A stretch of 64,000 nucleotides of DNA from an uncultured Bacillota bacterium (GTDB lineage: Bacteria; Bacillota; Clostridia; Christensenellales; Pumilibacteraceae), in NCBI GenBank assembly GCA_949294845.1, contig CASFJH010000032.1:1-64000 (forward strand), in the 5' to 3' direction. A program made the position numbers and the translations under genes. Numbering within the stretch: the stretch's first letter is position 1; each line of letters begins with the position of its first letter. A model generated the notes under the pieces. The model was not told the DNA's origin. It ran no database searches and saw only the letters and a list, made by a program, of their open reading frames with translations. Positions 15,900 through 24,431 of the stretch are shown in pieces.

Positions 15900-16778
15900 T
15901 CAGTCTTCGAGACGCTTAAGCTCGTCGTCAGCCGGTTCTTCCTTTTCTTTTTCCTTTTGTCCGCCCGCGCGCGGCTTGAATCTGATCTCCGACAGGCTGT
16001 AATCGTTGAGTTCTATTGCGTTGCCCTCTTCCGTCTTGACTCTTACGGTCTCCTTGAGCGGATTGACGGCGATACAAACGCCCTGTTTACCGTCCGGCGT
16101 GGTAACTGCGCCGCCTACCTTAGGCATACGCTTGTTCGTTTCGGCATAATGCTCGTTTTCGTATGCCAGACAGCACATCAGCCTTCCGCACAGTCCGCTT
16201 ATCTTGGACGGATTGAGCGACAGATTCTGATTTTTGGCCATTTTTATGCTTACGTGCGCGAAATCGGATATATGATCCGAACAGCAGCAGGCCCGTCCGC
16301 ACGGCGCGATACCGCCTTTCATGCGACATTCGTCGCGCGCGCCTATCTGCCTCAGCTCTATACGGGTATGAAATTCGCGCGCCAGATCCCTTACAAGGTT
16401 GCGGAAATCCACCCTCGATTCGGCAGTGAAATAAACGATCAGCTTGCTGCCTTCGAATGTGTATTCCACATCGACCAGCTTCATCTCGAGTCCCGATTTT
16501 TCTATCATCTCGAGCGTTTTACGCCTAGCTTCCGGCTTGAGTTCGCGGTTACGCGTATAGATTTCGTCGTCCTTCTTTGTGGCAAGGCGCAGAACGGGCT
16601 TTATCTTTTTGGGCAGACTGGTTTCGTCCGCAGAATGAGGCAGCTGCACGCATTTGCCGTACTCTACGCCCCGTGCGGTTTCGACCACTACGCCGCAGCC
16701 CTGAGTATATTCGTTGTCTCCTGCCTCGAACCAATAGATCTTAGGCGAAGAGTCGAATTTTATTCCTACTATTTCCAT
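15900..16778 (-). CDS. ricT: PSP1-domain protein RicT (YaaT)
   Basis: A 292-residue PSP1-family protein, RicT/YaaT in Bacillus, where it acts with RicA and RicF in a complex that binds Fe-S clusters, stimulates RNase Y-dependent mRNA maturation and affects sporulation. Cysteine-rich family segments are visible: GIAPCGRACCCSDH (about residues 154-167) and GLCGRLMCCLAYENEHY (about 193-209). The acidic/lysine tail after about 260 is variable in the family. It starts within the holB end (10-nt overlap), closing the tmk-darA-holB-ricT cluster in its usual order. Confidence 0.92.
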   Translation of the reverse strand: MEIVGIKFDSSPKIYWFEAGDNEYTQGCGVVVETARGVEYGKCVQLPHSADETSLPKKIKPVLRLATKKDDEIYTRNRELKPEARRKTLEMIEKSGLEMKLVDVEYTFEGSKLIVYFTAESRVDFRNLVRDLAREFHTRIELRQIGARDECRMKGGIAPCGRACCCSDHISDFAHVSIKMAKNQNLSLNPSKISGLCGRLMCCLAYENEHYAETNKRMPKVGGAVTTPDGKQGVCIAVNPLKETVRVKTEEGNAIELNDYSLSEIRFKPRAGGQKEKEKEEPADDELKRLED

Positions 16779-17737
16779 TTAGACTTTACCTCCAGCATTG
16801 AAAACAACAGTTCGTCGACCATACCGGCCGCATTGCCGTTAAGCTTTAAGCGGCTGCGCGCGCGCGTAAGCAGCGGCATAATGCGTATGACGACTTCGGG
16901 CGCGTAAGACTTGGAAATCTCGCGCGTATCGGTTATTCCGGCTTCGTTGAGCGCCAGATACGGCTTCATTGCGGTAACGGCGAAGCAGTCGCGCAAAAGA
17001 AGCTCGATGTACTCGAGTATATCGGCGATGTTGTCCTTATATTTGAGAATACGCGACGCGAAACGCGCTATGTCCGAGCTGCGGCGCATATTTTTGAGCA
17101 TATCTACGACAAGCTCGTACATTTCGGAATATATCTCGCCGCTTATCAGGCGCTCCGCCTCCGAAATCATGCCGCGGTTAGCCGCGCGCGCGACCGGCAG
17201 ACGCGTATTGCCCGCATAAAGCAGGTCGATGACTTCGTTAAGCTCTCCTAGCGCGAACGGTTTGAGCTCGACTATCCTGCAGCGCGAGCGGACGGTGGGC
17301 AGCATTGCGCTTTCCGAAGCCGTCTTGATGATTATCATAGTCACCGACGGCGGTTCCTCGAGCGTTTTGAGCAGTTTATTCTGCGCGGCTTCGTTCATCG
17401 TCTCGCCGAAGCTTATGACGTAAAATTTCCTGTCCAGCTCGGTAGGCGTTATATAGGCCGTTTCGGTAAGAAAATCAATATCGCGTACCGTCACTTTTCC
17501 GTCGTTTTCGGGCAGCGTTATAACGTCGGTAAGCGTTCCCGAACACACGCGGCGGTAAGCGTCTTCCACGCCGGACGCCGCAGCCACAAAAAGATCGGTA
17601 AGCACGTCAAGTCCCAGCCTGTCGGGCGAAACGAGCATATACGCATGCGACAAACCCTTTTCAACGTCGCGCCCGAGCTGTTTGCTTGCCGCCGACCGTC
17701 TGACCAGATCAATGTATTTGTCGCCTATAGTGTTCAA
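16769..17737 (-). CDS. holB: DNA polymerase III delta-prime subunit
   Basis: A 322-residue AAA+-fold protein identified as delta-prime of the clamp loader by context (between darA and ricT) and by motifs: the sensor-1 SRC motif (VRSRCRIVEL, about residues 150-159) and KTLEEPP (about 125). The N-terminal P-loop region (LSHAYMLVSPDRLGLDVL) has no GxGKS, and the zinc-module cysteines of many gamma/delta-prime proteins are missing too, so it should not hydrolyse ATP, which is normal for delta-prime. The start overlaps the darA stop by 4 nt. Confidence 0.88.
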   Translation of the reverse strand: MNTIGDKYIDLVRRSAASKQLGRDVEKGLSHAYMLVSPDRLGLDVLTDLFVAAASGVEDAYRRVCSGTLTDVITLPENDGKVTVRDIDFLTETAYITPTELDRKFYVISFGETMNEAAQNKLLKTLEEPPSVTMIIIKTASESAMLPTVRSRCRIVELKPFALGELNEVIDLLYAGNTRLPVARAANRGMISEAERLISGEIYSEMYELVVDMLKNMRRSSDIARFASRILKYKDNIADILEYIELLLRDCFAVTAMKPYLALNEAGITDTREISKSYAPEVVIRIMPLLTRARSRLKLNGNAAGMVDELLFSMLEVKSKWK

Positions 17738-18057
17738 AATTTATGCGAAGCCTCTATATTAAGCACGAATACGGTAGCGCCTCCTACCGTGATCCCCTCG
17801 GATGTTGCCGGCAGCGCGTAGACTCCCTCGGGAGAAAGATATTTAGCCGGATACCTGTGCGATTTGCACGAGCTTCTCAGCACTTCGAGCGCGGCAGGCA
17901 CCTGTCCGTCCGCGACTGCGCTCATTATTGTCGTCATGCCGCCGCGGAACAATCCTCCGCTCGATCCTATTTTGGTGACCGAAAAGCTTCCGGCAAGCAT
18001 ACGCTTGGTAACTTCGGCGGTGTCCGAGTTGTTTATTATAGCCAATATCATTTTCAT
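17734..18057 (-). CDS. darA: Cyclic-di-AMP receptor DarA (YaaQ, PII-like)
   Basis: A 107-residue PII-like trimeric c-di-AMP receptor. Family text: MKMILAIINNSDTAEVTK at the start, KIGSSGGLFRGGMTTIMSA (about residues 30-48, ligand loop) and the C-terminal VGGATVFVLNIEASHKF. The downstream target is still unclear in the family. I start at the ATG at 18057, 9 nt after GGGAGG; an ATG three codons upstream touches the ribosome-binding site. Close to tmk (20 nt) and overlapping holB. Confidence 0.94.
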   Translation of the reverse strand: MKMILAIINNSDTAEVTKRMLAGSFSVTKIGSSGGLFRGGMTTIMSAVADGQVPAALEVLRSSCKSHRYPAKYLSPEGVYALPATSEGITVGGATVFVLNIEASHKF

Positions 18058-18076
18058 TTTAAGCATCCTCCCTTTA

Positions 18077-18700
18077 TCATATTATGCCGCGCTCGCGCAG
18101 TATCTTCATTATCGCTTCGTGCGTTTCATACTTCGTGCCTGTCGCGCGGACGCGCGCCACGCGCTGCGGCTCCTCGTCCGCAATCGCGCAGAATCCTTCG
18201 TATACGAGACGGTGAAAGTCCTCCGTTTCAGCCTCGAGCCGGTCGGACCTGTCGGCGCCGCCTTTGCGCAGAAAGCCCTGTTCGGGAGGAACGTCTATAA
18301 AAATCGTAAGGTCTATCTTCACGTCGCCCATCGCCAGAGCGTTAAGCCGCCGAACGACCTCTTTGCTCATTCCGCGCGCATAGCCCTGATATGCCAGCGT
18401 GGAGTCTACATACCTGTCGCAGAAAACCGTCTTTCCCTCTTCGAGAGCGCGCCTTATCTTCTCTTCGGTATGCTGGCGGCGCGCAGCCGCGTACAGCAGC
18501 AGCTCGGTAAGTCCGTCCATTTCGGAATTGCCGGCGTCGAGTATGATACTCCTTATCTGCTCGGCGATAGGCGTGCCTCCCGGCTCGCGCGTAAAAACCG
18601 CTTCGCGGCCGGCGGCTGCAAATTCCTCTCTGATCAGGCGGAGCTGAGTGGACTTTCCCACCCCCTCGCAGCCTTCGATTGTCACAAACTTTCCTTTCAC
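18077..18700 (-). CDS. tmk: Thymidylate kinase
   Basis: A 207-residue dTMP kinase making dTDP for DNA synthesis. Motifs: P-loop EGCEGVGKST (about residues 7-16), the dTMP-binding REPGGTPIAEQIR (about 38-50), DRYVDSTLAYQGYARG (about 93-108), and a LID region near RKGGADRSDR. Start chosen is GTG at 18698-18700, seven nt after GAGG, because MKGKFVTIEG fits the family; an in-frame ATG 12 codons earlier adds a tail without a ribosome-binding site. Length is usual (200-215). It heads the darA-holB-ricT group. Confidence 0.95.
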   Translation of the reverse strand: MKGKFVTIEGCEGVGKSTQLRLIREEFAAAGREAVFTREPGGTPIAEQIRSIILDAGNSEMDGLTELLLYAAARRQHTEEKIRRALEEGKTVFCDRYVDSTLAYQGYARGMSKEVVRRLNALAMGDVKIDLTIFIDVPPEQGFLRKGGADRSDRLEAETEDFHRLVYEGFCAIADEEPQRVARVRATGTKYETHEAIMKILRERGII

Positions 18701-18851
18701 TGCAAAACCTCTTTGATTTGCGTATACTTTACGCAACTGACTTAAAGCCGCTCATTCAACGTAATACGCTGAAATCCGCTCCCGTTAAAGTAATACGCGG
18801 TCAAAGCTTAAAGCCGCTCGGACGTTTGTCGCCGACTTAAGGCCGCCCGCG

Positions 18852-19856
18852 TCAGCGCAGGACTTCACCGAGCTTTTCTGACAGAAGCTCAATATCGTCG
18901 GGCGTATCGTAATGGGTGACGATGAAAACGACGTATCTGAGGTCGTATTTTTCGGCTGCCACCCCTTTTTCCAGAAGCGCCCGATAAACCGCCGCTCCGG
19001 TTCTGCCGTAAGGAGCGCAGTCTAGAACAAGCCGGGAAAAATCGTCGTTGCAAGCGAAAACGTACTTTTTCTTCAAGCCTTTTACGGCTTCGTACAGCTC
19101 GGCGTATCTGTCCGACGCCTTACGCGCGGCGGCAATTGCGCTCTCGAGTCCGGCCAGGAGGATATACGAAGGGCTTGTAGTGCCTATGAGCTTGAGCGCT
19201 TTGTCCGTTTTTTGCACGAAACTTAATTCGTTTACGGCTAAAAGCGCGCTCTGGGTATATGCGCCCAGCGTTTTATGCGCCGACATATTGCACATATCGG
19301 CATAAGCGCAGGGCGGCGCGGGAAAAAGCGGCGAAAAAGCGAAATGAGCGCCGTGAGCGCCGTCGACTATAAGCGTGTATCCGGCTCGCTTTACCGCGGT
19401 GAAAACGCTTTCGTTTACGGTACGTCCGTAGTAATCGGGAGAGGTCAGCAGCACTGTACCCGCTCCGCAGCGCTCGGCAGCCTCAATTACCTCGTCCGCT
19501 GAAGGCGGCACATACAGCCCGTTTTCGCTCCCGCGCTCGAGCATATACAACTTTTTCCCCGCCAGTTCGGCGCCTTCAGCGACCGACTGATGGGAAATGT
19601 TTTCGGCGAGAATGTCGCCCGGCGCGGACATTACGGCGGCCTTTACTCCGGCCGAAGAACCGCCGACGAGAAAGCGCATATGCGCCGCGCCGTAAACGCG
19701 CGCCGCTTCGGCCTCCGCAATTTCTATCGCATCGAGCGGAAAGACCTCTTCTATCTCGGTTAGGTCGCGCGCATCCAGCTTGCCCTTATGCCCGGGCGTA
19801 TGCATACGAAGCATACCGCGAGCCGAATATTGACCGATTTTATCGAAAATACTCAA
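18852..19856 (-). CDS. Short Orn/Lys/Arg decarboxylase-family PLP enzyme
   Basis: A 334-residue fold-type I PLP protein of the YaaO/SpeA-like decarboxylase family. Marks: HTPGHKG (about residues 19-25), GGSSAGVKAAVMSA (about 64-77), VDGAHGAHFAF (PLP aspartate and neighbours, about 169-179) and SAHKTLGAYTQSALL with the PLP lysine at about 195. Family proteins are usually near 460-490 residues and end in a C-terminal domain that is missing here, although the reading frame ends cleanly. It lies upstream of tmk as yaaO does in Bacillus. The start overlaps the preceding gene by 4 nt. Substrate unknown. Confidence 0.85.
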   Translation of the reverse strand: MSIFDKIGQYSARGMLRMHTPGHKGKLDARDLTEIEEVFPLDAIEIAEAEAARVYGAAHMRFLVGGSSAGVKAAVMSAPGDILAENISHQSVAEGAELAGKKLYMLERGSENGLYVPPSADEVIEAAERCGAGTVLLTSPDYYGRTVNESVFTAVKRAGYTLIVDGAHGAHFAFSPLFPAPPCAYADMCNMSAHKTLGAYTQSALLAVNELSFVQKTDKALKLIGTTSPSYILLAGLESAIAAARKASDRYAELYEAVKGLKKKYVFACNDDFSRLVLDCAPYGRTGAAVYRALLEKGVAAEKYDLRYVVFIVTHYDTPDDIELLSEKLGEVLR

Positions 19857-20650
19857 GCCAGCACACCCGACTGAGCATACCAGAGCAACTTGCTCACCAG
19901 CTGGAAGGTCTGCGTATCGGACGCTTCGCCTTTGCGGCCTTTGTCGCCTATATTGACGAGCGACGGATTGATTACCAGATAAAATTCGGTATCGTACTTT
20001 GCCTGCTCCGATTCGTACTGAATTTTATCGTCCTCCGGAAGATTTTCGTAGCTCTCGTTAAGAATGGAATCTTCGGGTATCTCGCCCGGATCGAACCCGA
20101 ACAAAAGGTCGATATTGGGCAGATTGTCCACACGCACTCCGCGCTTGTAAGAGACGCCGTTCAGCTCGACCTCCCAGAACGTAAGCTCCATAGCCGGCAC
20201 CTTCTGTCCGTTTTCGTCGTATTTATACGGCGTGCAGGCGTCGATCACCTCTTCGTCCCAGGTAAGCATCGAATACTGATAATTTTTCATATAGCTCTTG
20301 CCTACAATGAGCAGATCGCTGGTCACGTCGCCGTGAGTCTGCAGCAAAGTGCCGTACTCTTCGCTCTGCGGATTCTGCGCCTCGATACCGACGCTGCGGA
20401 TCGTAGTTTTGCCGTTTTCCGCCTGCTCGTTGTCCGCATTTATTACGACGCGCGCGCGCTCGGCAAAATCGCCGCCCCTGTATTCGTAGCAGCTGGCATA
20501 AATCTGCAGAGTCTCGTTCTCGCGGTCGCTGTTTATCTGTTTGAAAACAAAGACGAACAGCGCTACGGCGACGATTATTATAATTACATATTTAAACCAG
20601 TCGTACTCCAGATGATTGTTGAGCCTTTCCTTGGTTACCTTGTTATCCAA
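19853..20650 (-). CDS. Single-pass membrane-anchored hypothetical protein
   Basis: A 265-residue protein with a short cytoplasmic N-terminus (about 20 residues), one membrane helix (residues about 21-38, YVIIIIVAVALFVFVF) and a roughly 225-residue outside domain rich in Asp, Glu and Tyr, with a hydrophobic C-terminus. No catalytic motif or lipobox was found. The layout is common in clostridial hypothetical proteins of this size. It lies 36 nt after lysS and overlaps the decarboxylase start by 4 nt, so it belongs to the same transcript. Function unknown. Confidence 0.75.
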   Translation of the reverse strand: MDNKVTKERLNNHLEYDWFKYVIIIIVAVALFVFVFKQINSDRENETLQIYASCYEYRGGDFAERARVVINADNEQAENGKTTIRSVGIEAQNPQSEEYGTLLQTHGDVTSDLLIVGKSYMKNYQYSMLTWDEEVIDACTPYKYDENGQKVPAMELTFWEVELNGVSYKRGVRVDNLPNIDLLFGFDPGEIPEDSILNESYENLPEDDKIQYESEQAKYDTEFYLVINPSLVNIGDKGRKGEASDTQTFQLVSKLLWYAQSGVLA

Positions 20651-20686
20651 TGAATTCCTCCGGTGACGTCCGCAAGAGAACCTACG

Positions 20687-22189
20687 TCAGTTTTTGCGGA
20701 TCGGTTTCATCGTCGGGAACAGTATTACGTCCCTTATAGAGCTGCTGTCGGTAAGAAGCATGACCATTCGGTCGATGCCTATTCCGAGTCCTCCCGTAGG
20801 AGGCATACCGTACTCGAGCGCCGTCACGAAGTCCTCGTCCGAAACGAAAGCTTCCTCGTCGCCCGCTTTGAGGCGTTTGGCCTGCGCCTCGAAGCGTTTG
20901 CGCTGATCTATGGGATCGTTGAGCTCGCTGTAAGCGTTACCGCCCTCCCTGCCGTAAATATAGAACTCGAATCTGTATGTGAGATTGCTGCCGTCGCTCT
21001 TGTTTTTGGCGAGCGGACTAACTTCTATGGGATAATCGGTTATAAACGTCGGCTGTATAAGCCGGCTTTCGACGAGACTGTCAAAGACCTCGTACATCAG
21101 CCGCCCCATGCTGTCGGCGGTTGGAGGCACTTCCGCGCCCTTTGCCAAAGCCGCCGCCTTGGCCTCCTCAAGCGACGAGAACGAATCGAAGTCCAGACCG
21201 GTGTATTCCTTGACAGCGTCTTTCATGGTAAGTCTGCGCCAAGGCGTGCGCATATCGATTTCCACGCCCTCGTACACGATAGTATCGCCTGCACCTACGG
21301 CTTTGAGCGCTGCGGAATAGATGTCCTCCGTAAACCGCATCATGTCGTTGTAATCGCAGTAAGCGGCGTAAAGCTCGAGCATGGTGAACTCGGGATTGTG
21401 TTTGATACTCATTCCCTCGTTGCGGAAATTGCGTCCCAGCTCGTAAACGCGCTCGAAGCCGCCCACTATCAGCCGCTTAAGATACAGCTCGGGCGCAATA
21501 CGCATATACATATCAATGTCGAGCGTGTTGTGGTGCGTGACGAAAGGGCGCGCCGCCGCTCCGCCGGCAACAGTATTGAGAATGGGCGTCTCCACTTCCA
21601 TAAAGCCTTCGCCGTCCAGATAAGCGCGTATTGCCGTAATTATCTTAGAGCGCGCGACGAAAGTCTTTTTAACCTCGGGGTTAGCTATAAGGTCGACGTA
21701 ACGCTGTCTGTATCGGAGATCGTTGTCTTTAAGCCCGTGAAACTTTTCCGGCAAAGGAAGCAGCGCCTTGCTGAGCAGCTTAACGCTGTCGGCGGCGACG
21801 CTGACTTCGCCCTTATGCGTGACGAAAACTTTGCCTTTTACGCCCACGATGTCGCCTATATCGAGTTTTTTCCACGCGTCGTATTCTTCCGCTCCGAGCG
21901 CGTCTACGCGCACATAGATCTGTATTCTGCCGCTGCCGTCGAGTATATGCGCAAAGCTGGCTTTGCCCATAACGCGCTTGGACACAATACGTCCGGCTAC
22001 GCTTACGGCGGCGTCAAGCATTGAATCGGCGGCCGCGACTATTTCAGCGGCGTCGTGAGTCTTATCGAAACGAGTGATTTCGTAAGGATTTTTATTTTCG
22101 GCGGTAAGCGCGGCAAGCTTGTCCATACGGACCGCTCTCGCTTCGGTCTCCTGTTCGGCCGTTCCGGCTGTCAGATTATCGTTTTCCAC
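20687..22189 (-). CDS. lysS: Lysyl-tRNA synthetase, class II
   Basis: A 500-residue class II LysRS charging tRNA-Lys. The N-terminal OB-fold (VAGRIVSKRVMGKASFAHIL, about residues 64-83) binds the anticodon; the catalytic part shows motif 1 (GFMEVETPILN), motif 2 (RNFRNEGMSIKHNPEFTMLE, about 255-274) and motif 3 (GIGIDRMVMLLT near 475). Length is normal. The start is a GTG directly after the greA stop (TAAGTG); greA-lysS is a frequent pair in Bacillota. The C-terminus ends in the normal FPTMKP. Confidence 0.97.
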   Translation of the reverse strand: MENDNLTAGTAEQETEARAVRMDKLAALTAENKNPYEITRFDKTHDAAEIVAAADSMLDAAVSVAGRIVSKRVMGKASFAHILDGSGRIQIYVRVDALGAEEYDAWKKLDIGDIVGVKGKVFVTHKGEVSVAADSVKLLSKALLPLPEKFHGLKDNDLRYRQRYVDLIANPEVKKTFVARSKIITAIRAYLDGEGFMEVETPILNTVAGGAAARPFVTHHNTLDIDMYMRIAPELYLKRLIVGGFERVYELGRNFRNEGMSIKHNPEFTMLELYAAYCDYNDMMRFTEDIYSAALKAVGAGDTIVYEGVEIDMRTPWRRLTMKDAVKEYTGLDFDSFSSLEEAKAAALAKGAEVPPTADSMGRLMYEVFDSLVESRLIQPTFITDYPIEVSPLAKNKSDGSNLTYRFEFYIYGREGGNAYSELNDPIDQRKRFEAQAKRLKAGDEEAFVSDEDFVTALEYGMPPTGGLGIGIDRMVMLLTDSSSIRDVILFPTMKPIRKN

Positions 22190-22672
22190 TTATTTCTTTC
22201 CTTTATCTTCACCGATTTTGATTATCTTTACCTTGTACTCGTGCTTGGGCGTCTTTACGAGACATTCGTCTCCCTCGCTCCTGTCCAGAACGGCTTTGCC
22301 GAGCGGAGACTCGTTGGAAATCTTGTTGTTGAGCGGATCGGATTCGTGCGTGCCGACAATCTTGTAGCTGTACTGCTCGTTGTCGGTCAGATCGAGAATC
22401 GTGATTGTCGAGCCTATCTGAACCTTATTACCCTTAACGTTTTCCTTGATTATCTTGCAGTTTCTCAGTTTCGCTTCGATCTCTATGATCTCGGCTTCCA
22501 TTTTGGCCTGTTCGTCTTTTGCAATATCGTACTCGGCATTTTCGGAAAGGTCGCCGAACTCGCGCGCGACGCGAATCTTTTCAGCCATTTCGGCGCGGCC
22601 TACAACCTTGAGGTATTCGAGTCTGTCCTCAAGCTGCTTTTTGCCTTCGGCCGTCAAAAAAACTTCTGCCAT
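22190..22672 (-). CDS. greA: Transcription elongation factor GreA
   Basis: A 160-residue GreA that rescues backtracked RNA polymerase by stimulating transcript cleavage. N-terminal coiled coil (about 1-75) contains LTAEGKKQLEDRLEYLK and the tip acidic pair in FGDLSENAEYD (residues about 39-49); the C-terminal FKBP-like domain includes SPLGKAVLDRSEGDE (about 125-139). ATG with AAGGAG upstream and a strong promoter. First gene of the greA-lysS run. Confidence 0.96.
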   Translation of the reverse strand: MAEVFLTAEGKKQLEDRLEYLKVVGRAEMAEKIRVAREFGDLSENAEYDIAKDEQAKMEAEIIEIEAKLRNCKIIKENVKGNKVQIGSTITILDLTDNEQYSYKIVGTHESDPLNNKISNESPLGKAVLDRSEGDECLVKTPKHEYKVKIIKIGEDKGKK

Positions 22673-22718
22673 TATATATCTCCTTCAATTATAATCTTGA
22701 TTCTGTTTAAACGACTAT

Positions 22719-22747
22719 AGTATATACCGCGCGTGAGCTTTTGTCAA
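22719..22747 (-). promoter_or_regulatory. Sigma-A promoter of greA-lysS operon
   Basis: Minus strand TTGACA (22742-22747), 17-nt spacer, TATACT (22719-22724). Predicted leader of about 40 nt. Confidence 0.8.
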
Positions 22748-22769
22748 GCGCGTCCGCCTGCCGAACGGC

Positions 22770-23942
22770 TCAGCTCGCCCCTATAAAACGGCGTATGCGC
22801 GCCACCGCCAGCTCCAGCGACTTCATCGCCGTCGCGTACGAGCAGCGTATGAAGTTTTCGCCGCGCGGTCCGAACGCGCTGCCGGGTACGACCGCAACCT
22901 TCTCGCCGTAAAGCAGTTTTTCGGCAAATTCGTCGCCGTTCATGCCCGTGGAGGCAACCGACGGAAAAACGTAAAACGCGCCTTTCGGCTCAAAGGTATC
23001 GAGCCCCATGCTGCGGAACTCCGATACGAGATACCGCCGCCTCAGGTCGTACTTTTCGCGCATATCGGCAACCGTGGCGTAATTTTCCTGTCTGCCGCTT
23101 TCAAGCGCGGCAAGACCGGCGTACTGCGACATGGTGGGCGCGCAAAGCAGCGTGTACTGGTGGATCTTCAGCATACCGGCCGTCAGCTCCTGAGGCGCGG
23201 CTACAAAGCCGAGTCTCCAGCCGGTCATTGCAAACGCCTTTGAAAAACCCGATATCGTCACGGTGCGCTCGTAAAGCCCTTTTACGGTACCGGTGGCGCA
23301 GTGCCTTGCGCCGTAAGTCAGTTCGCCGTAAATCTCGTCCGAAATAATCATAAGGTCGTTTTCGATGACCGCGGGAGCTACCGCTTCCAGCTCATCTTTG
23401 GTCATGACCGCTCCCGTAGGATTATTGGGAAACGGAAAAATTATTACGCGCGATCTGTCCGTAACTGCGGCGCGTATTGCCTCGGGCGTCAGTTTGAATT
23501 CATTTTCTATACTGCACGGCACCGGAACCGGACGCCCTCCGGCGAGCTGAACGCACGGCGCGTAACTGACATAGCACGGATCGGGTATAAGCACGTCGTC
23601 CCCCGGCCGCACCAGAGTGCGCAGCGCCAGATCTATGCCCTCGCTGGCTCCCACGGTTACGATTATGTCCTTTTCGTCGTACTTCAGTCCGAAACGGCAG
23701 TCCAGATAACCGGCTATCTCGTGGCATAGCGCCGGCAGTCCTCTGTTGGAGGTGTACTGCGTATAGCCGCGCTGCAGCGACCTTACCGCCGCATTGCGCA
23801 CGCCCCACGGCGTTACGAAATCGGGTTCGCCCACGCCCAAAGACACGACGTCCGCCATTGTCGAGGCTACGTCGAAATATTTCCGGATACCGCTCGGCTT
23901 CATGTCGCGCACTACCGGATTGATCTTATCCTGATAATTCAC
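22770..23942 (-). CDS. Class I/II aminotransferase (PatA/AspC-like)
   Basis: A 390-residue PLP aminotransferase of the branch that includes Bacillus PatA and many aspartate/aromatic transaminases. Marks: SLGVGEPDFVTP (residues about 34-45), YTSNRGLPALCHEIAGYL, FPNNPTGAVM (about 170), SDEIYGELTYG (PLP Asp/Tyr) and ISGFSKAFAMTGWRLGF with the PLP lysine at about 231. The start is a GTG overlapping the Lrp stop (GTGA); the longer reading extends into Lrp. Third gene of the aconitase-Lrp operon. Substrate unproven. Confidence 0.9.
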   Translation of the reverse strand: MNYQDKINPVVRDMKPSGIRKYFDVASTMADVVSLGVGEPDFVTPWGVRNAAVRSLQRGYTQYTSNRGLPALCHEIAGYLDCRFGLKYDEKDIIVTVGASEGIDLALRTLVRPGDDVLIPDPCYVSYAPCVQLAGGRPVPVPCSIENEFKLTPEAIRAAVTDRSRVIIFPFPNNPTGAVMTKDELEAVAPAVIENDLMIISDEIYGELTYGARHCATGTVKGLYERTVTISGFSKAFAMTGWRLGFVAAPQELTAGMLKIHQYTLLCAPTMSQYAGLAALESGRQENYATVADMREKYDLRRRYLVSEFRSMGLDTFEPKGAFYVFPSVASTGMNGDEFAEKLLYGEKVAVVPGSAFGPRGENFIRCSYATAMKSLELAVARIRRFIGAS

Positions 23943-24430
23943 GGCTGTACTACCAGCCTTTTGGAGTCGGCGGGTTCGCAAAGCGTAACCCCCTCCGTCT
24001 TATACTTTTTGAGAATAAAATGCGTGGCGGTGGAAATGACTTTATCCATAAGCGAAAGCTTTTCGCTGACGAACATCGCCACTTCTTTGAGGGTACGTCC
24101 CTCGATAATTATTGCGAGATCGAAACCGCCGCTCATGAGGTACAGGCTTTTTACCTCGTCGAAAGCGCACAGCTCGGCCGCTATCGCGTCGAAGCCGCGC
24201 GAGTACATCGGCGAGACCTTGACCTCTATAAAAGCCTGAACGGTCTCTTTGCCCATTTTGGATTCGTCGAAAACGGGAAGGTACCGTATGATCACACCGC
24301 TCGATTCCAGATCTTCCACTGCGGCGCGCACTTCCGACTCGTCGCGGCCGAGCATGGCCGCCATCTGTGCGGGAGTAATGCGCGCGTCCTCGGATAAGAT
24401 GCCGATTATGTCGTTTTTCAGTTTATTCAT
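23939..24430 (-). CDS. Lrp/AsnC-family transcriptional regulator
   Basis: A 163-residue feast/famine regulator. An N-terminal helix-turn-helix spans about residues 10-52 (ARITPAQMAAMLGRDESEV, recognition helix near residue 30), followed by a ligand-binding RAM domain at about 70-145 (AFIEVKVSP, LMSGGFDLAIIIEG). Such proteins sense amino acids and often control neighbouring amino acid enzymes. It starts 2 nt after the aconitase stop and overlaps the aminotransferase, so it is likely to act on, or be tuned by, the product of that enzyme. Confidence 0.93.
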   Translation of the reverse strand: MNKLKNDIIGILSEDARITPAQMAAMLGRDESEVRAAVEDLESSGVIIRYLPVFDESKMGKETVQAFIEVKVSPMYSRGFDAIAAELCAFDEVKSLYLMSGGFDLAIIIEGRTLKEVAMFVSEKLSLMDKVISTATHFILKKYKTEGVTLCEPADSKRLVVQP

Positions 24431-24431
24431 A

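Noticed and set aside
18737-18851. Repeats between decarboxylase-like gene and tmk (CTTAAAGCCGCTC, GTAATACGC)
   Set aside because: Imperfect and short, 115 bp in total; more likely leftover sequence than a functional array.
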